The notes: a model not told the origin generated them from the sequence alone. 64,000 nucleotides of DNA from Gracilibacillus caseinilyticus (GCF_022919115.1 NZ_CP095072.1:3038001-3102000), one strand, 5' to 3'. Positions 27,947 to 39,319 are shown, counted from the first letter of the stretch. Numbers and translations: made by a program.

Positions 27947-28260
27947 TGTATAGAGCTATCGTAATATTATTTATGTGTTTATTTTAAAGCGTAAGAAGAT
28001 CCAGAGTGTGCTCCGGGCTCGATGGAATCGAAGCGGTTGGACGGAGCTGCGTTCCAGAACACATTGTGGCATGGCTTGATTGTTTCGTATAGGTGCGTAA
28101 CCAATTGTAGAAAAATAGATAGACTGTTATCGGCGGAGGAGTCTTTAGACATAGTCTTAACGACGTAAATGGAAAGGGATGGAAGAGTTCCTTTTATTCC
28201 TCCTACTTGTTTCTTTCCTTTAATAAATTTATAATAGTACTTACTACATATATAGAAGGC
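27947..28260. other. Non-coding gap with a probable decayed repeat
   Basis: No gene is supported. At about 28028-28062 the string GCGGTTGGACGGAGC, with TTCCAG and ACA after it, resembles the outer arm of palindromic module A (compare GTGGTTGGGCGGAGCGGT and TCCCAGCA at 36085-36110). It looks like an eroded fragment of that element. Confidence 0.35.
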
Positions 28261-28270
28261 AGGTGAAAAG

Positions 28271-29254
28271 ATGGAAGAACGGGAAAAGGTCATTATTTTT
28301 CCAAAATGGAAAGATAACCTTGAGGAAAAAGCAAAAACTGCCATGCAAGAAAATCAATTTAATCAAGCCTTCGAATATTTTGATCAACTTACGGACAACG
28401 GTGTTCAAACGCATGAAGTAATGACCGGAAAATTGATATGTATGATGGAACTGAATATGCAAGCAGACGCAGAAGAATTGTGTGAGGAACTGATCGCGAA
28501 GAAAGATAACTATTATGCTTCTTATGTACATATTTATGCCACCTTGTTATTTCAGTCAAGCAAATACAGTGAGGTCATGCACATAGTGGAGGATGCTTTA
28601 TTACATACAGATATACCATCGCATATTATTAATCAGTTACAACATATGTATCAGTTGAGCAAAGAGTTGCAACAGCATGAAGATCAAAATTCGTATGCAG
28701 ACGTGTTGGAACGATTAAATGTAGCTGTCTTTGAACGGAATGACCGGCAGCAATGGTACTTAGTGAAGCGTTTATTAAAGTTGGGAGTGTACCATGATAA
28801 ACCACTGCTACGAGACATGCTGGCTGAGCCAACCATCCATCCGGTAGTCAAAACAGCCTTGCTGGAATACTTCGAACATGTCAAACTGAAAGAGCCAATA
28901 CATATAGAAAAATTTCAAATAAAAGACATATGGCAAGTAGAGGAGGCAAACCCTGTATTACCAGTCACCTTCACTACAGGTGTACTACATTACTTAGATG
29001 ACCTGCAACATGAAAACCCTACGGAATATCAAATGATTCAATTCATTCTGGAACGGTTTATGTATGTATACACACCTTTTTTGCCTCATGTCGAAAACTA
29101 CCAATTACTGGCTGACGCCCTTTGTTATTATGTGAACAAAAGTTTTCAGCTGGTAGAGCCGGAGGATGAACGGCAAACCTCTAATCTTAAGAAACACTAT
29201 GTCAACATGATTGAAACGTCAGAGACACTTTATGGCAGTCTCCTTGACGTTTGA
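28271..29254 (+). CDS. ysoA: TPR-type protein YsoA
   Basis: This 327-residue, largely alpha-helical protein has at least three TPR-like helix pairs between about 18 and 115 (AFEYFDQLTDNGV, ADAEELCEELIAKKDNYYASY, KYSEVMHIVEDALL). No catalytic motif is visible. Its position directly upstream of tig and clpX equals ysoA of B. subtilis. The molecular role is unknown; a chaperone-linked role is suggested only by its neighbours. It starts at ATG after a weak AGGCAGGTG site. Confidence 0.78.
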   Translation: MEEREKVIIFPKWKDNLEEKAKTAMQENQFNQAFEYFDQLTDNGVQTHEVMTGKLICMMELNMQADAEELCEELIAKKDNYYASYVHIYATLLFQSSKYSEVMHIVEDALLHTDIPSHIINQLQHMYQLSKELQQHEDQNSYADVLERLNVAVFERNDRQQWYLVKRLLKLGVYHDKPLLRDMLAEPTIHPVVKTALLEYFEHVKLKEPIHIEKFQIKDIWQVEEANPVLPVTFTTGVLHYLDDLQHENPTEYQMIQFILERFMYVYTPFLPHVENYQLLADALCYYVNKSFQLVEPEDERQTSNLKKHYVNMIETSETLYGSLLDV

Positions 29255-29305
29255 TTATCTCATATCATATATATTGCAAAAATTTTACTACATACGTTAT
29301 TATTA

Positions 29306-29333
29306 TTGAAAGCAAGTGCAATTATGTTATAAT
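29306..29333 (+). promoter_or_regulatory. Sigma-A promoter of tig
   Basis: TTGAAA (29306-29311), 16 bases, TATAAT (29328-29333), giving a leader of about 85 bases before the tig start. Confidence 0.65.
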
Positions 29334-29424
29334 AAGATGGTTGCAATTTGCGTTCGGTCTATTATAGGATGGTATATTGAATGAACGTCAAAGATACAGA
29401 TTTTTATGTTGGAGGGAATTTAGA

Positions 29425-30711
29425 ATGACAGCAAAATGGGAAAAGCAAGAAGGTAATGTCGGTGTCCTTACGGTAGAAGTGGATGCAGACAAATTCGATA
29501 GTGCTTTAGACCAAGCTTTTAAGAAGGTCGTAAAACAAGTACAAGTACCAGGGTTCCGTAAAGGAAAGATGCCTAGAGGAATGTTCGAAAAACGTTTTGG
29601 TGTAGAATCATTATACCAAGATGCAGTAGATATTATTCTTCCTGGAGAGTATTCTAATGCAATTGATGAAACTGGAATCGAGCCAGTAGATCAGCCGGAA
29701 GTAGATATTGAACAAATCGAAAAAGGCAAAAACCTTATCTTTACTGCTAAAGTAACGGTTAAACCGGAAGTGAAGCTTGGAGACTACAAAGGACTTGAAG
29801 TCGAAGAGGAAAACACAGAAGTAAAAGATGAAGATGTAGATGCTGAAATTCAAAAACAACAAGAGCAACAAGCTGAACTTGTTGTTAAAGAAGATGGCGA
29901 AATCGTGGATGGCGATACAGCCGTTATTGATTTCGAAGGTTTTGTTGATGGAGAAGCTTTTGAAGGTGGTCAAGCGGAGAATCATTCGCTAGAAATCGGT
30001 TCTGGTCAGTTTATTCCAGGCTTTGAAGAGCAACTAATCGGCAAAAAAGCTGGTGAAGAAACAGAAGTACAAGTAACTTTCCCTGAAGAATACCATGCAG
30101 ACAACTTGGCAGGTAAAGAAGCTACTTTTAAAGTTAAAGTTCACGAGATCAAAGCAAAAGAATTACCTGAATTAGATGATGAATTTGCTAAAGATGTTGA
30201 TGAAGAAGTAGAATCATTAGACGAATTAAAAGAAAAAACGAAAAAACGTCTACAAGAACAAAGAGAAAACGAAGCAGATTCAAATAAACGTGAAGACTTA
30301 ATTCAGCAAGCTTCTGATAATGCAGAAGTTGAAATTCCAGAAGCAATGGTACAATCTGAATTAGATCGTATGCTTCAGGAATTCGAACAAAGACTTCAAA
30401 TGCAAGGTATGACATTGGATATGTACTTCCAATTCTCAGGTCAAGATGAAGAAGCATTAAAAGCACAAATGCAAGAAGATGCTGGTAAACGTGTTAAAAC
30501 GAATTTAACACTTGAAGCTATTGCTCAAGCTGAGAATGTAGAAGTAACAGATGAAGATGTAGAGAAAGAATTAGAACAAATGGCTTCCATGTATAACATG
30601 GAAATCGACCAAATCAAACAAGCGCTTGGTGGTAACACAGCAGCACTTCAAGATGATTTGAAATTCAAGAAGGCAATTGATGTCCTTGTAGATAATGCAA
30701 AAGTAAAATAA
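29425..30711 (+). CDS. tig: Trigger factor
   Basis: This 428-residue ribosome-bound chaperone and peptidyl-prolyl isomerase has the ribosome-binding domain with signature [17 protein letters not shown] (about 40-56), the FKBP-like isomerase domain (about 160-245; [19 protein letters not shown]) and an acidic helical C-terminal chaperone domain. I place the start at 29425 because GGAGGGAATTTAGA precedes this ATG and the family begins here; the open frame extends 16 codons upstream without support. It is transcribed separately from clpX. Confidence 0.96.
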   Translation: MTAKWEKQEGNVGVLTVEVDADKFDSALDQAFKKVVKQVQVPGFRKGKMPRGMFEKRFGVESLYQDAVDIILPGEYSNAIDETGIEPVDQPEVDIEQIEKGKNLIFTAKVTVKPEVKLGDYKGLEVEEENTEVKDEDVDAEIQKQQEQQAELVVKEDGEIVDGDTAVIDFEGFVDGEAFEGGQAENHSLEIGSGQFIPGFEEQLIGKKAGEETEVQVTFPEEYHADNLAGKEATFKVKVHEIKAKELPELDDEFAKDVDEEVESLDELKEKTKKRLQEQRENEADSNKREDLIQQASDNAEVEIPEAMVQSELDRMLQEFEQRLQMQGMTLDMYFQFSGQDEEALKAQMQEDAGKRVKTNLTLEAIAQAENVEVTDEDVEKELEQMASMYNMEIDQIKQALGGNTAALQDDLKFKKAIDVLVDNAKVK

Positions 30712-30721
30712 ATCAATCAGC

Positions 30722-30755
30722 AAAACAAGGTGCGTACGTCCGTACCTTGTTTTCT
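30722..30755 (+). terminator. Terminator after tig
   Basis: AAAACAAGGT pairs with ACCTTGTTTT, with an inner GCGTACGTCCGT that can extend the stem. The T-tract forms the 3' arm. Confidence 0.88.
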
Positions 30756-31040
30756 ATCCATATTCATACTTATAATTCAAGCCCCATCATACATAAATTT
30801 TTGCAGAATGCAATATAAGGATATAGATTTGGGAAGACTAACATATACATAAAGAAAACTGTTACCAAAAATGCAACATGTTTGTCATCGAGGTAAAAGA
30901 CTGGTACGCTTCTACAAACAATGAAAAAGTGTATTACTTTTTTATTTTGAAACAATCTGATATGATTGCTTAAAGACGAGTAAACAGCTCATCGTTTTTG
31001 GGAACTTATCGTAATATTTTTTGATCAAGGGGTGAATGTC

Positions 31041-32312
31041 ATGTATAAATTTAATGAAGAAAAAGGCCAATTAAAGTGTTCATTCTGTGGTAAAAGCCAA
31101 GACCAAGTTCGTAAGCTAGTGGCTGGCCCAGGAGTTTATATATGTGATGAATGTATTGATTTATGTACGGAAATTGTGGAAGAGGAATTAGGTACAGATG
31201 AAGAAGTTGAATACAAAGATATTCCGAAGCCACAAGAAATTTGTGAAATTCTGGACGACTACGTAATCGGTCAACAAAAAGCAAAGAAGAATTTGTCCGT
31301 AGCGGTTTACAATCATTATAAACGGATTAACGCACCGAAAGCGAAAGACGATGTAGAATTATCGAAAAGTAACATTGCGATGATCGGACCTACTGGTAGT
31401 GGTAAAACATTACTTGCGCAGACTCTTGCACGTATTCTTAATGTTCCGTTTGCAATTGCAGATGCTACTTCTTTAACAGAAGCAGGTTACGTTGGGGAAG
31501 ACGTGGAGAATATTCTGCTCAAATTAATTCAGGCTGCAGACTACGATGTAGAAAAAGCAGAAAAAGGTATTATCTATATTGATGAAATTGATAAAGTAGC
31601 ACGTAAATCGGAGAATCCATCGATTACACGTGATGTTTCTGGTGAAGGGGTACAGCAAGCCCTGCTTAAAATCTTAGAAGGTACGACAGCAAGTGTACCT
31701 CCTCAAGGTGGCAGAAAGCATCCTCATCAAGAATTTATCCAAATTGACACGACGAATATTCTATTCATCTGTGGTGGTGCATTTGATGGTATCGAACAGA
31801 TCGTCAAACGTCGTCTAGGTAAGAAAGTGATCGGCTTTGGTGCAGATTCAGATAATCAGGAAATGGATAAAGCGACATTGTTATCCAAAGTGTTACCAGA
31901 AGATTTATTACGTTTTGGTCTTATTCCGGAATTCATTGGCCGTTTGCCGGTAATTGGAAGTCTGGAACCATTAGATGAAAAAGCGTTAGTTGAAATCTTA
32001 ACCAAACCAAAGAATGCGCTAGTAAAACAATATAATAAATTGTTTGATATTGATAACGTCGAATTGGAATTTGAAGAAGGTGCTCTTGAAGCTGTCGCTC
32101 AAAAAGCAATTGAACGTAAAACAGGTGCACGTGGACTTCGTTCCATCCTCGAAGGTATCATGCTTGATGTGATGTTTGAATTACCTTCACGTGACGACAT
32201 CAAAACATGTGTCATTACGGAAGAAACGGTATCAAAAGAAAATGGCCGACCGAAATTAATCCATGAAGATGGTACGGTACTTGATTTACAATCTCCAAAA
32301 GAGAGTGCATAA
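31041..32312 (+). CDS. clpX: ClpX, ATP-binding subunit of ClpXP protease
   Basis: This 423-residue AAA+ unfoldase begins with a four-Cys zinc-binding domain (CSFCGK and CDECIDLC, about 10-40). Next are Walker A GPTGSGKT, Walker B IIYIDEID, the pore loop YVGEDV and the IGF loop (KVIGFGAD) that docks on ClpP. The start is the ATG at 31041 after AAGGGGTG; an in-frame GTG nine bases upstream lies within that site. It is followed by a terminator, and B. subtilis lonB is not found between clpX and lonA here. Confidence 0.97.
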   Translation: MYKFNEEKGQLKCSFCGKSQDQVRKLVAGPGVYICDECIDLCTEIVEEELGTDEEVEYKDIPKPQEICEILDDYVIGQQKAKKNLSVAVYNHYKRINAPKAKDDVELSKSNIAMIGPTGSGKTLLAQTLARILNVPFAIADATSLTEAGYVGEDVENILLKLIQAADYDVEKAEKGIIYIDEIDKVARKSENPSITRDVSGEGVQQALLKILEGTTASVPPQGGRKHPHQEFIQIDTTNILFICGGAFDGIEQIVKRRLGKKVIGFGADSDNQEMDKATLLSKVLPEDLLRFGLIPEFIGRLPVIGSLEPLDEKALVEILTKPKNALVKQYNKLFDIDNVELEFEEGALEAVAQKAIERKTGARGLRSILEGIMLDVMFELPSRDDIKTCVITEETVSKENGRPKLIHEDGTVLDLQSPKESA

Positions 32313-32319
32313 AGAAAAA

Positions 32320-32350
32320 AATCCCTTGTTATCGAAACAAGGGATTTTGT
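32320..32350 (+). terminator. Terminator after clpX
   Basis: AATCCCTTGTT pairs with AACAAGGGATT around ATCGA, followed by T residues. Confidence 0.88.
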
Positions 32351-32573
32351 ATGTTTGCTGTTAATATGATAAAACTAAGCTGGAACATACCTTTTAGATT
32401 TACAAAGAAACGAAACTTCTTTAAACTGATAACAATAGATGAGTAAAACCAATGAACTAGGTATTTGTTATTTCATACGCAGGGAAAGAAAGCAGATAAG
32501 TGTTGATCGTATCTGCCATTAGACTCGGGTGAATTCCATGTACTTAGAGAAGTAGCTATGATGGAGGTGCCAC

Positions 32574-34907
32574 ATGACAGAATCAAACTTTTTACATATT
32601 CCACTTTTGCCTTTGAGAGGTCTAATTGTATTTCCAGGTATGGTCATTCATTTAGATGTCGGGAGGGAAAAATCAATAGAATCTTTAGAAAAAGCAATGA
32701 TGAATGATCAACATATTTTCCTGTCTGCACAGAAAGAAAGTGCGATTGAAGACCCCGACAAAGAGGATATTCAGGTGATTGGAACAGTTGCGAAAGTAAA
32801 CCAAATGTTAAAATTGCCAAATGGTACAATGCGAGTGCTGGTAGAAGGTTTGTACCGTGCGGAAATCAAAAAATTTATTAATGAAGAAAAACAATTTTTT
32901 GTTGAGATAAATCCTTTAGATGACAGCCATCAGAAACCTGCAGAAGAAGATGCTTTACGTAGAGCATTACTCGAGCAATTTGAACATTATTCAAAAGTAT
33001 CGAAAAAAATCACGAAAGACACAGTAGCCACTGTAATGGATATTGAAGACCCAAGTCGATTTGCTGATATTGTAGCATCTCACATTGCATTAAAAATGTC
33101 AGACAAACAAGATGTTTTGGAAACTAGAGATGTGGCCAAACGCTTGCGGAAGTTATTAGAGATTATTTCCAATGAACAGGAAGTATTGGAATTAGAGCGC
33201 AAAATAGGTCAGCGGGTTAAAAAATCAATGGAAGAAACGCAAAAAGAATATTATTTGCGGGAACAGATGAAAGCCATCCAAAAAGAATTAGGCGAAAAAG
33301 ACGGGCGAACTGGCGAGTTACAAGCTTTGCGTGAGAAATTAGAAGAGAAGGCATTACCGGAGCGAATTCAGGAAGTAGTCGAAAAAGAATTAAATCGCTA
33401 CGAACGTGTGCCGCAAAGCTCTGCGGAAAGCTCTGTTATCCGTAATTATATTGATTGGTTATTAACATTGCCGTGGCAGGAAGAAACAGAAGATAATCTT
33501 AATATTCACCATGCGGAAGATGTGTTGAATGCTGATCATTATGGATTAGAAAAAGTGAAAGAACGTGTATTGGAATATCTTGCTGTACAACAGTTAACTA
33601 ATTCATTAAAAGGACCAATTCTTTGTTTAGTCGGCCCTCCCGGTGTAGGTAAAACGTCACTGGCAAGATCGGTTGCCAGAGCAATTGATCGTCATTTTGT
33701 TCGTATCTCACTTGGTGGTGTAAGGGACGAAGCGGAAATTCGTGGTCATCGCCGTACATATGTGGGGGCGATGCCAGGCAGAATAATTCAAGGTATGAAA
33801 AAAGCAGAAACGATAAATCCAGTATTCTTATTAGATGAAATTGATAAGATGTCAAACGATTTTCGAGGTGATCCATCTTCAGCGATGCTGGAAGTATTAG
33901 ATCCAGAACAGAACAATACGTACAGTGACCATTACCTGGAGGAAACGTATGATTTATCGAAGGTAATGTTTATTGCAACAGCTAACAATTTAGCCACAGT
34001 TCCACGTCCATTGCTGGATCGTATGGAAGTCATTTCAATTGCCGGATATACAGAGTTGGAGAAGTTAAATATTGCCAAACAACACTTGTTGCCAAAACAA
34101 TTGAAAGAAAATGGTCTCAAAAAAGGGCACCTGCAAATTCGGGATGAAGCTTTAATCAAGCTCATCAGAGTGTACACGCGAGAAGCGGGAGTGCGTGGAT
34201 TAGAAAGACAGCTTGCATCCGTTTGCCGTAAAGCAGCTAAAATTATTGTTTCCTCGGAGAAACAACGTGTCATCGTAACCGAGAAACAATTAGAGAATAT
34301 TCTTGGTAAGCCAATATTCCGTTACGGATTAATGGAATCAGAAAATCAAGTCGGTGCTGCCACAGGACTAGCTTACACTGCGGCTGGTGGAGACATATTG
34401 TCGATTGAGGTCAGCCTTGCAAAAGGAAAAGGGAAGTTAACCTTAACAGGTAAGTTAGGGGATGTAATGAAGGAATCTGCGCAAGCAGCTTTCAGCTATA
34501 TTCGATCACGTGCATCAGAATTGAAAATTGAACCTGATTTTCATCAAAACTTTGATATTCATATCCATGTTCCTGAAGGTGCAACGCCGAAAGATGGTCC
34601 ATCTGCAGGTATTACAATGGCAACGGCTTTAATTTCTGCATTAACAGGCAGACCGGTTCGGAAAGAAGTGGGGATGACCGGTGAGATTACATTGCGTGGC
34701 AGAGTGTTGCCGATCGGTGGTCTGAAAGAGAAAACATTAAGTGCGCATCGAGCGGGGATTACAACGATTATCATGCCAGCTGATAATCGGAAAGATCTGG
34801 AGGATATTCCGGATAGCGTACGAGAAGGATTAACGTTTATACCAGTTGATCATTTAGACACCGTATTAGAATATGCATTATTGGAGGAGAAGGATGAAAG
34901 TAAGTAA
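32574..34907 (+). CDS. lonA: ATP-dependent protease Lon (LonA)
   Basis: This 777-residue protein has an N-terminal substrate-binding domain (about 8-200), a coiled region, an AAA+ module with Walker [10 protein letters not shown] and Walker [10 protein letters not shown], and a C-terminal Ser-Lys protease domain. The catalytic Ser is in [10 protein letters not shown] and the Lys in [13 protein letters not shown]. The ATG follows GATGGAGGTGCC. The frame overlaps ysxC by 14 bases, so the two are translationally coupled, as in B. subtilis. Confidence 0.97.
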   Translation: MTESNFLHIPLLPLRGLIVFPGMVIHLDVGREKSIESLEKAMMNDQHIFLSAQKESAIEDPDKEDIQVIGTVAKVNQMLKLPNGTMRVLVEGLYRAEIKKFINEEKQFFVEINPLDDSHQKPAEEDALRRALLEQFEHYSKVSKKITKDTVATVMDIEDPSRFADIVASHIALKMSDKQDVLETRDVAKRLRKLLEIISNEQEVLELERKIGQRVKKSMEETQKEYYLREQMKAIQKELGEKDGRTGELQALREKLEEKALPERIQEVVEKELNRYERVPQSSAESSVIRNYIDWLLTLPWQEETEDNLNIHHAEDVLNADHYGLEKVKERVLEYLAVQQLTNSLKGPILCLVGPPGVGKTSLARSVARAIDRHFVRISLGGVRDEAEIRGHRRTYVGAMPGRIIQGMKKAETINPVFLLDEIDKMSNDFRGDPSSAMLEVLDPEQNNTYSDHYLEETYDLSKVMFIATANNLATVPRPLLDRMEVISIAGYTELEKLNIAKQHLLPKQLKENGLKKGHLQIRDEALIKLIRVYTREAGVRGLERQLASVCRKAAKIIVSSEKQRVIVTEKQLENILGKPIFRYGLMESENQVGAATGLAYTAAGGDILSIEVSLAKGKGKLTLTGKLGDVMKESAQAAFSYIRSRASELKIEPDFHQNFDIHIHVPEGATPKDGPSAGITMATALISALTGRPVRKEVGMTGEITLRGRVLPIGGLKEKTLSAHRAGITTIIMPADNRKDLEDIPDSVREGLTFIPVDHLDTVLEYALLEEKDESK

Positions 34908-35475
34908 AGCAGAAATTGTGATAAGTGCAGTATCTGAGAAGCAGTATCCGTCGGACAGACGTCCAGAAATTGCCTTAGCGGGACGATCCAATGTCGGTAA
35001 ATCGTCTTTCATAAACAAATTAATCAATCGGAAAAATTTAGCAAGAACCTCATCAAAGCCTGGTAAAACACAAACATTAAACTTCTATAATATCAATGAT
35101 ATTCTTTATTTTGTGGATGTACCAGGATACGGTTATGCGAAAGTTTCGAAAAAAGAGCGAGAAAAATGGGGAAGAATGATGGAAGAATACTTCTCGCTTC
35201 GTGATACACTCAAGTTAACGGTTTTAATTGTTGATATTCGCCATAAGCCAACAGAAGACGATAGGATGATGTATGACTTTTTAAAACATTATGAAATCCC
35301 GGTATTGGTGATTGCAACGAAGTTAGATAAAATACCGAAAAACAAAAAATCAGCCCATCTAAAACAAGTAATCGATACGCTCGATTTAGATCAAGAAGAC
35401 ACCGTAATCCCATTCTCTGCTGAAACAAGCGAGGGTAAAGAAGACGCATGGAGCTATCTGTCTAAATATATTTAA
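34894..35475 (+). CDS. ysxC: Ribosome biogenesis GTPase YsxC (EngB)
   Basis: This 193-residue GTPase is needed for late 50S assembly. The G1 motif is [10 protein letters not shown]3 [11 protein letters not shown]4 ATKLDK and G5 SAETSEG. I start at the ATG at 34894, preceded by GGAGGAGAAGG inside the end of lonA. Upstream in-frame codons belong to lonA's coding sequence and are not needed. A terminator follows within 10 bases. Confidence 0.96.
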   Translation: MKVSKAEIVISAVSEKQYPSDRRPEIALAGRSNVGKSSFINKLINRKNLARTSSKPGKTQTLNFYNINDILYFVDVPGYGYAKVSKKEREKWGRMMEEYFSLRDTLKLTVLIVDIRHKPTEDDRMMYDFLKHYEIPVLVIATKLDKIPKNKKSAHLKQVIDTLDLDQEDTVIPFSAETSEGKEDAWSYLSKYI

Positions 35476-35481
35476 CATGTG

Positions 35482-35522
35482 AGCAGTATGTAGAATGAGA
35501 AACTCTGCATACTGCTTTTTTT
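35482..35522 (+). terminator. Terminator after ysxC
   Basis: AGCAGTATG (35482-35490) pairs with CATACTGCT (35508-35516), followed by a run of T residues. Confidence 0.9.
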
Positions 35523-35638
35523 GTATGCAAGAATAGGTTATTGCGGATTGTGCTTTACATCAAAAGCTGTTATCAGATAAGAAAAACCGAGAAAGCCCAC
35601 CTGGTCCTAACTAACATAAATAATAAATAATATACAAC

Positions 35639-36168
35639 TACCTATAATATGGATTATGTAAAGAGGAACTGTGTTACAATGTGGGCATTTTAAATAGATT
35701 TCATGTGCTTAACTAAGCTCCGGAAATATGCTTCGCGTCCTGTGGGCACGGCTTCAGCTAACTTTGGAAAGAAAATTCTTTTCTTTCCAAAGTGGATCTT
35801 CAGCTCGCGCTGATTCCACGGGAGTCTCCGCATATTTCCTACGCTTTAGGGAAGTGCTACAGCGTTTGTAACAGCTAAAAGTAAGGATTTTAAGCATTGT
35901 TACAGTGAATGATGAAATCGGTGGAGACTGCCCAAAATGCTACCTCTTGCGTCAGATGTAGAACCAATACTAGAGCGGAGGCCAACCATGGAGACTCCCG
36001 CGGGACATGCAGGTGCTGAAGATCCACTTTGTGAAGTGATCTTCTTCACAAAGTTAGCTTCAGCCGTGCCCCGCAGGACGCGGAGTGGTTGGGCGGAGCG
36101 GTCTCCCAGCATATGAAACATTTCAAAGTTACCACTGTGTTAGTTGACATAATCCATATTATAAGAAC
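35639..36168. repeat. Composite palindromic element, copy 3 (inverted order B-A)
   Basis: Ends: CTATAATATGGATTATGTAA at 35642 and the inverted GTTGACATAATCCATATTAT at 36143-36162. Module B comes first (about 35709-35856), with a 15-bp tip stem ACTTTGGAAAGAAAA against its exact complement, loop TTC. Module A follows (about 35975-36114), tip ACTTTGTGAAG with its complement. The order is reversed relative to copies 1, 4 and 5. It lies between ysxC and the convergent transporter gene. Confidence 0.85.
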
Positions 36169-36229
36169 CCATCAATCATGTTTAGGATGTTTACTTCTAT
36201 GACTATACTTTTATACTTTCTTACTTGGC

Positions 36230-36260
36230 AAAAAAAGAAACCAGACAAATTCCGGTTTCT
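36230..36260 (-). terminator. Terminator of the DMT transporter gene
   Basis: On the minus strand AGAAACC pairs with GGTTTCT, followed by TTTTTT. The hairpin starts inside the last codons of the gene. Confidence 0.85.
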
Positions 36261-37155
36261 ATCGTTTAACGGTTATTTTTCGTTTTTTTCGGTATACAGT
36301 CATAAACGCAGCGCTTATGACCAAAATAATCCCGAATGTCTGGAATAAAGTCAGCTGATCATCGAAAATGATCACACCGACTAATACTGCGACAATTGGT
36401 TCCATTGCTCCTAATATCGCTGCTTTACTTGATTCAATATAAGCAAGCCCTAGCGTGTACAACGTATATGCAGCAATTGTTGAAATAATCGCAATTCCAG
36501 CAATATTTAACCAAACCTCAATGGATTGGAAGGAATCTGTTTTATTCCATAGCCCGCTGGTTGGCAAGATAAAGATACTCCCTGTCAGTAAGGCATAAAC
36601 GGTTGTAGTGAGAAAATTATAGTGTCTGCTTACTTGTTTACCAATAATACTGTATAATCCACAGAAAAACGCAGAAAGTATTCCTAGAATAATACTGATT
36701 AGGGGAATACTTAAGTTGCCAAAAGGAAATAATCCGATCGCTAGCGCACAACCAATAACCGTCAAACTCAAGGAAATAATTTTACTTCTGGTTATCGGCT
36801 CATGGAAAAGGAAACGGGACAAAATGGTAACAAAAATCGGTGCAGTGTACAGTAAAACGACAGCTATTGAGACAGAAGTCTGTTGCATGACGGTGAAATA
36901 ACACCAATTGAAAAAGACAATGCTCCCTACCCCTAAACCGAAGAAATGTGGAAGATGTTTCCATTGGATTTTTAATTTCTTTGGCTGGGTCAATAATAAA
37001 ACAATCAATAATATAGTAGAGGAAACAGTCAGCCGTATCGCAACAATCTCCCAGGCAGTAAAGCCATAACTATATAAGCTGTCAACAAATAATCCAGTAA
37101 GTCCCCAGAATCCGGCGCCAATCATTGTCAACATATACGCAACATAGTTCTTCAT
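36259..37155 (-). CDS. EamA/DMT-family transporter
   Basis: This 298-residue protein has ten predicted membrane helices made of two repeated five-helix EamA units (about 5-140 and 150-290). The signatures are GAGFWGLTGLFV at the start, and the end-of-repeat motifs LYTAPIFVTILSRFLFHEPIT and LGAMEPIVAVLVGVIIFDDQLT. Family members export or import small metabolites; the substrate cannot be told. The ATG follows AGAAGGTGACTG on the minus strand. It is a single-gene unit with its own terminator. Confidence 0.88.
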   Translation of the reverse strand: MKNYVAYMLTMIGAGFWGLTGLFVDSLYSYGFTAWEIVAIRLTVSSTILLIVLLLTQPKKLKIQWKHLPHFFGLGVGSIVFFNWCYFTVMQQTSVSIAVVLLYTAPIFVTILSRFLFHEPITRSKIISLSLTVIGCALAIGLFPFGNLSIPLISIILGILSAFFCGLYSIIGKQVSRHYNFLTTTVYALLTGSIFILPTSGLWNKTDSFQSIEVWLNIAGIAIISTIAAYTLYTLGLAYIESSKAAILGAMEPIVAVLVGVIIFDDQLTLFQTFGIILVISAAFMTVYRKKRKITVKR

Positions 37156-37225
37156 ACAGTCACCTTCTTTTCTCTCTCTATTATCAAAGGATTAGTATTC
37201 CGAATCATGTTAAGCTTAGCACAAT

Positions 37226-37705
37226 TTATTTCTTTTTCAAGAGTAAATAAGCGCCTAAACCAATTAAAATAATCGGCCAGAAACGTTCTAGCCAGTTCAT
37301 TGCTTGATTAATCCAGCTAAACCAGCTTGGTTGTTGATCAGCAAAAATCGCAAATAAAGAAATACCTAACAAAATAAGTCCTGGAATAAAGCCGTTTTTC
37401 GTTTTTAGACCACGTAACAGAAACGCTATTGCGACAATAATTGTAAACATGGCCCAATGATCTAGCCAGAATGCATAATGGTTTAAGCCGTGAAAGTGAA
37501 TGCCTAATCCTAACAGAATAACACCTGGGAATATATTGGCATAATCTTTAATTGAGAAGGCATAAATGAGAAATGCAGCACCAACTAATATTAATAACGT
37601 CGGCCAAGAATAAAAATCGGTAAAAACGGGTATACGTAGTTCACGAAGTAAAAAATATATACCGATACCAATTAATAAATAGGCGACAAGTCCATTTTTC
37701 TTCAA
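37226..37705 (-). CDS. Membrane protein with LiaF-type transmembrane segments
   Basis: This 159-residue protein consists almost entirely of six to eight short hydrophobic segments with the repeated pattern WPTLLILVGAAFLIYAF and FWPIILIGLGAYLLLKKK. That pattern is common to LiaF/LiaI-type transmembrane domains (DUF5668-like). No soluble domain is present. It starts at ATG after TAGGAGTG on the minus strand. It lies divergent to hemA. Function is unknown; the family is often tied to cell-envelope stress responses. Confidence 0.7.
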   Translation of the reverse strand: MKKNGLVAYLLIGIGIYFLLRELRIPVFTDFYSWPTLLILVGAAFLIYAFSIKDYANIFPGVILLGLGIHFHGLNHYAFWLDHWAMFTIIVAIAFLLRGLKTKNGFIPGLILLGISLFAIFADQQPSWFSWINQAMNWLERFWPIILIGLGAYLLLKKK

Positions 37706-37722
37706 CTAGAAACACTCCTAAA

Positions 37723-37737
37723 TTAAAATGATTATTA
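37723..37737. promoter_or_regulatory. PerR-like box upstream of hemA
   Basis: TTAAAATGATTATTA matches the Per box TTATAATNATTATAA at 12 of 14 defined positions. It lies 18 bases from the 37705 gene start and about 200 bases upstream of hemA. B. subtilis hemA is repressed by PerR, which makes the site credible, but its distance from hemA is large. Confidence 0.45.
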
Positions 37738-37933
37738 TGTAAAATTAATTTTCTTGATAAAATATATAAAATATGATAAATTACTTAATGAACAATGAAA
37801 ACGAACATCACTTTTTTATTTTAGCATAGATGATTCATATACTGTTCATAAAAACATCACGAATTCTAATGTAATTCATGTTATACTATTAATAAATGTG
37901 TGTTAGGTTTTTGTTTTTTTGGGGGTAGATATC

Positions 37934-39301
37934 GTGCATATCATAACAGCAGGTATAAATTATAAAACAGCGCCTGTCGAAGTTAGAGAAATGCTCGCAT
38001 TTCGTGAGGATGGCTTAATCGAAGCTATGACAGAGCTAAATAGCAGAAAAAGTATATTAGAGAACGTCATTGTTTCGACATGTAATCGCACCGAAATTTA
38101 TGCGGTCGTGGATCAACTTCATACAGGCAGATATTTCATTAAGCAATTTTTGGCTGATTGGTTTGGTATTGAGAAAGAAGTATTTGTTCCCTATATCATC
38201 TTTTATGAAAATGAAGCAGCAGTGGAGCATCTATTTCGTTTGAGCTGTGGATTAGAATCAATGGTTATGGGGGAAACACAAATTTTGGGGCAAGTGAAAC
38301 AAACCTTTCTTCAAGCACAGCAGCACAAGTTGACGGGTACCATTTTTAATGAGCTGTTTAAACAAGCTATAACAATTGGTAAGAGAAGTCAACGTGATAC
38401 TATGATTGGTGAAAGTGCAGTTTCTGTAAGTTATGCAGCTGTAGAATTAGCGAAAAAGATTTTCACCGACTTACAGAAAAAACACGTCGTCATCATAGGT
38501 GCTGGAAAAATGGGTGAATTAGCTGCCAAAAACCTGGTCGGGTCTGGTGCTGTGCAAGTAACAGTAGTGAACCGGACGATGGATAAGGCTGAACAATTAG
38601 CTAAACAATTTAATGGTGCAGCTAAATCAATGGATAAGCTGGAAGAGTCATTAGTTGCTGCTGATATTGTCATCAGTTCGACTGGTGCCGATCAATACAT
38701 GATCACGAAAGATTTGTATCGCAAGGTAGAAAAACAGCGTAAAGGTCGTCCACTATTTTTAGTCGATATTGCTGTTCCAAGAGATTTAGATCCAGCACTG
38801 GAAGCAGTAGACAATGTCTTCCTTTATGATATTGATGACTTGCAACATGTCGTTGACAGTAATTTAGAAGCTAGAAAAGAAGCAGCAGAAGAAGTGGAAC
38901 TTTGGATCGAAGAAGCAATTGTTGCATTTAATGAATGGTTACAAACATTAGGTGTTGTACCAGTTATTACAGCGTTACGTGAACAAGCGCTCGAGATTCA
39001 AAAAGAAACCATGAAAAGTATAGAACGCAAAATGCCTAACTTAACAGATCGTGAACGCAAAGTATTGAATAAGCATACGAAAAGTATAGTGAATCAACTA
39101 TTGAAACAACCGATATTGCAAGCAAAAGAATTAGCAGGTCAAAAAAATGCGGAGCAATCATTATCATTATTTATGCAAATTTTTGACATCGAAGATTTAG
39201 TGAACGAAAACGTTCAAAAAACGGAAGATGATAAAGTTATTACCTTTGATAAAAAGAAGGAGAAAATGATACAAAAACTACAAAATGTGTCTACACATTA
39301 A
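37934..39301 (+). CDS. hemA: Glutamyl-tRNA reductase
   Basis: This 455-residue first enzyme of the C5 haem pathway reduces glutamyl-tRNA to glutamate-1-semialdehyde with NADPH. The catalytic Cys lies in [12 protein letters not shown]; the NADPH site is [16 protein letters not shown]. Conserved [10 protein letters not shown] is present. I start at the GTG at 37934 ([11 protein letters not shown]), seven bases after GGGGGT, which matches the family N-terminus better than the upstream TTG. It is the first gene of hemAXCDBL. Confidence 0.96.
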   Translation: MHIITAGINYKTAPVEVREMLAFREDGLIEAMTELNSRKSILENVIVSTCNRTEIYAVVDQLHTGRYFIKQFLADWFGIEKEVFVPYIIFYENEAAVEHLFRLSCGLESMVMGETQILGQVKQTFLQAQQHKLTGTIFNELFKQAITIGKRSQRDTMIGESAVSVSYAAVELAKKIFTDLQKKHVVIIGAGKMGELAAKNLVGSGAVQVTVVNRTMDKAEQLAKQFNGAAKSMDKLEESLVAADIVISSTGADQYMITKDLYRKVEKQRKGRPLFLVDIAVPRDLDPALEAVDNVFLYDIDDLQHVVDSNLEARKEAAEEVELWIEEAIVAFNEWLQTLGVVPVITALREQALEIQKETMKSIERKMPNLTDRERKVLNKHTKSIVNQLLKQPILQAKELAGQKNAEQSLSLFMQIFDIEDLVNENVQKTEDDKVITFDKKKEKMIQKLQNVSTH

Positions 39302-39319
39302 TTGGGTGGTTTTCCCTTT

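Noticed and set aside
29611..29985. 124-codon frame antisense to tig, and similar long antisense frames in lonA, gerM and ysxC
   Set aside because: Shadows of biased codon use in real genes; compositions are improbable and no ribosome sites are present.
36143..36162. Outward promoter at the element end (TTGACA with a TATTAT-like block)
   Set aside because: Spacing between the two blocks is about 10 bases, too short for sigma-A.
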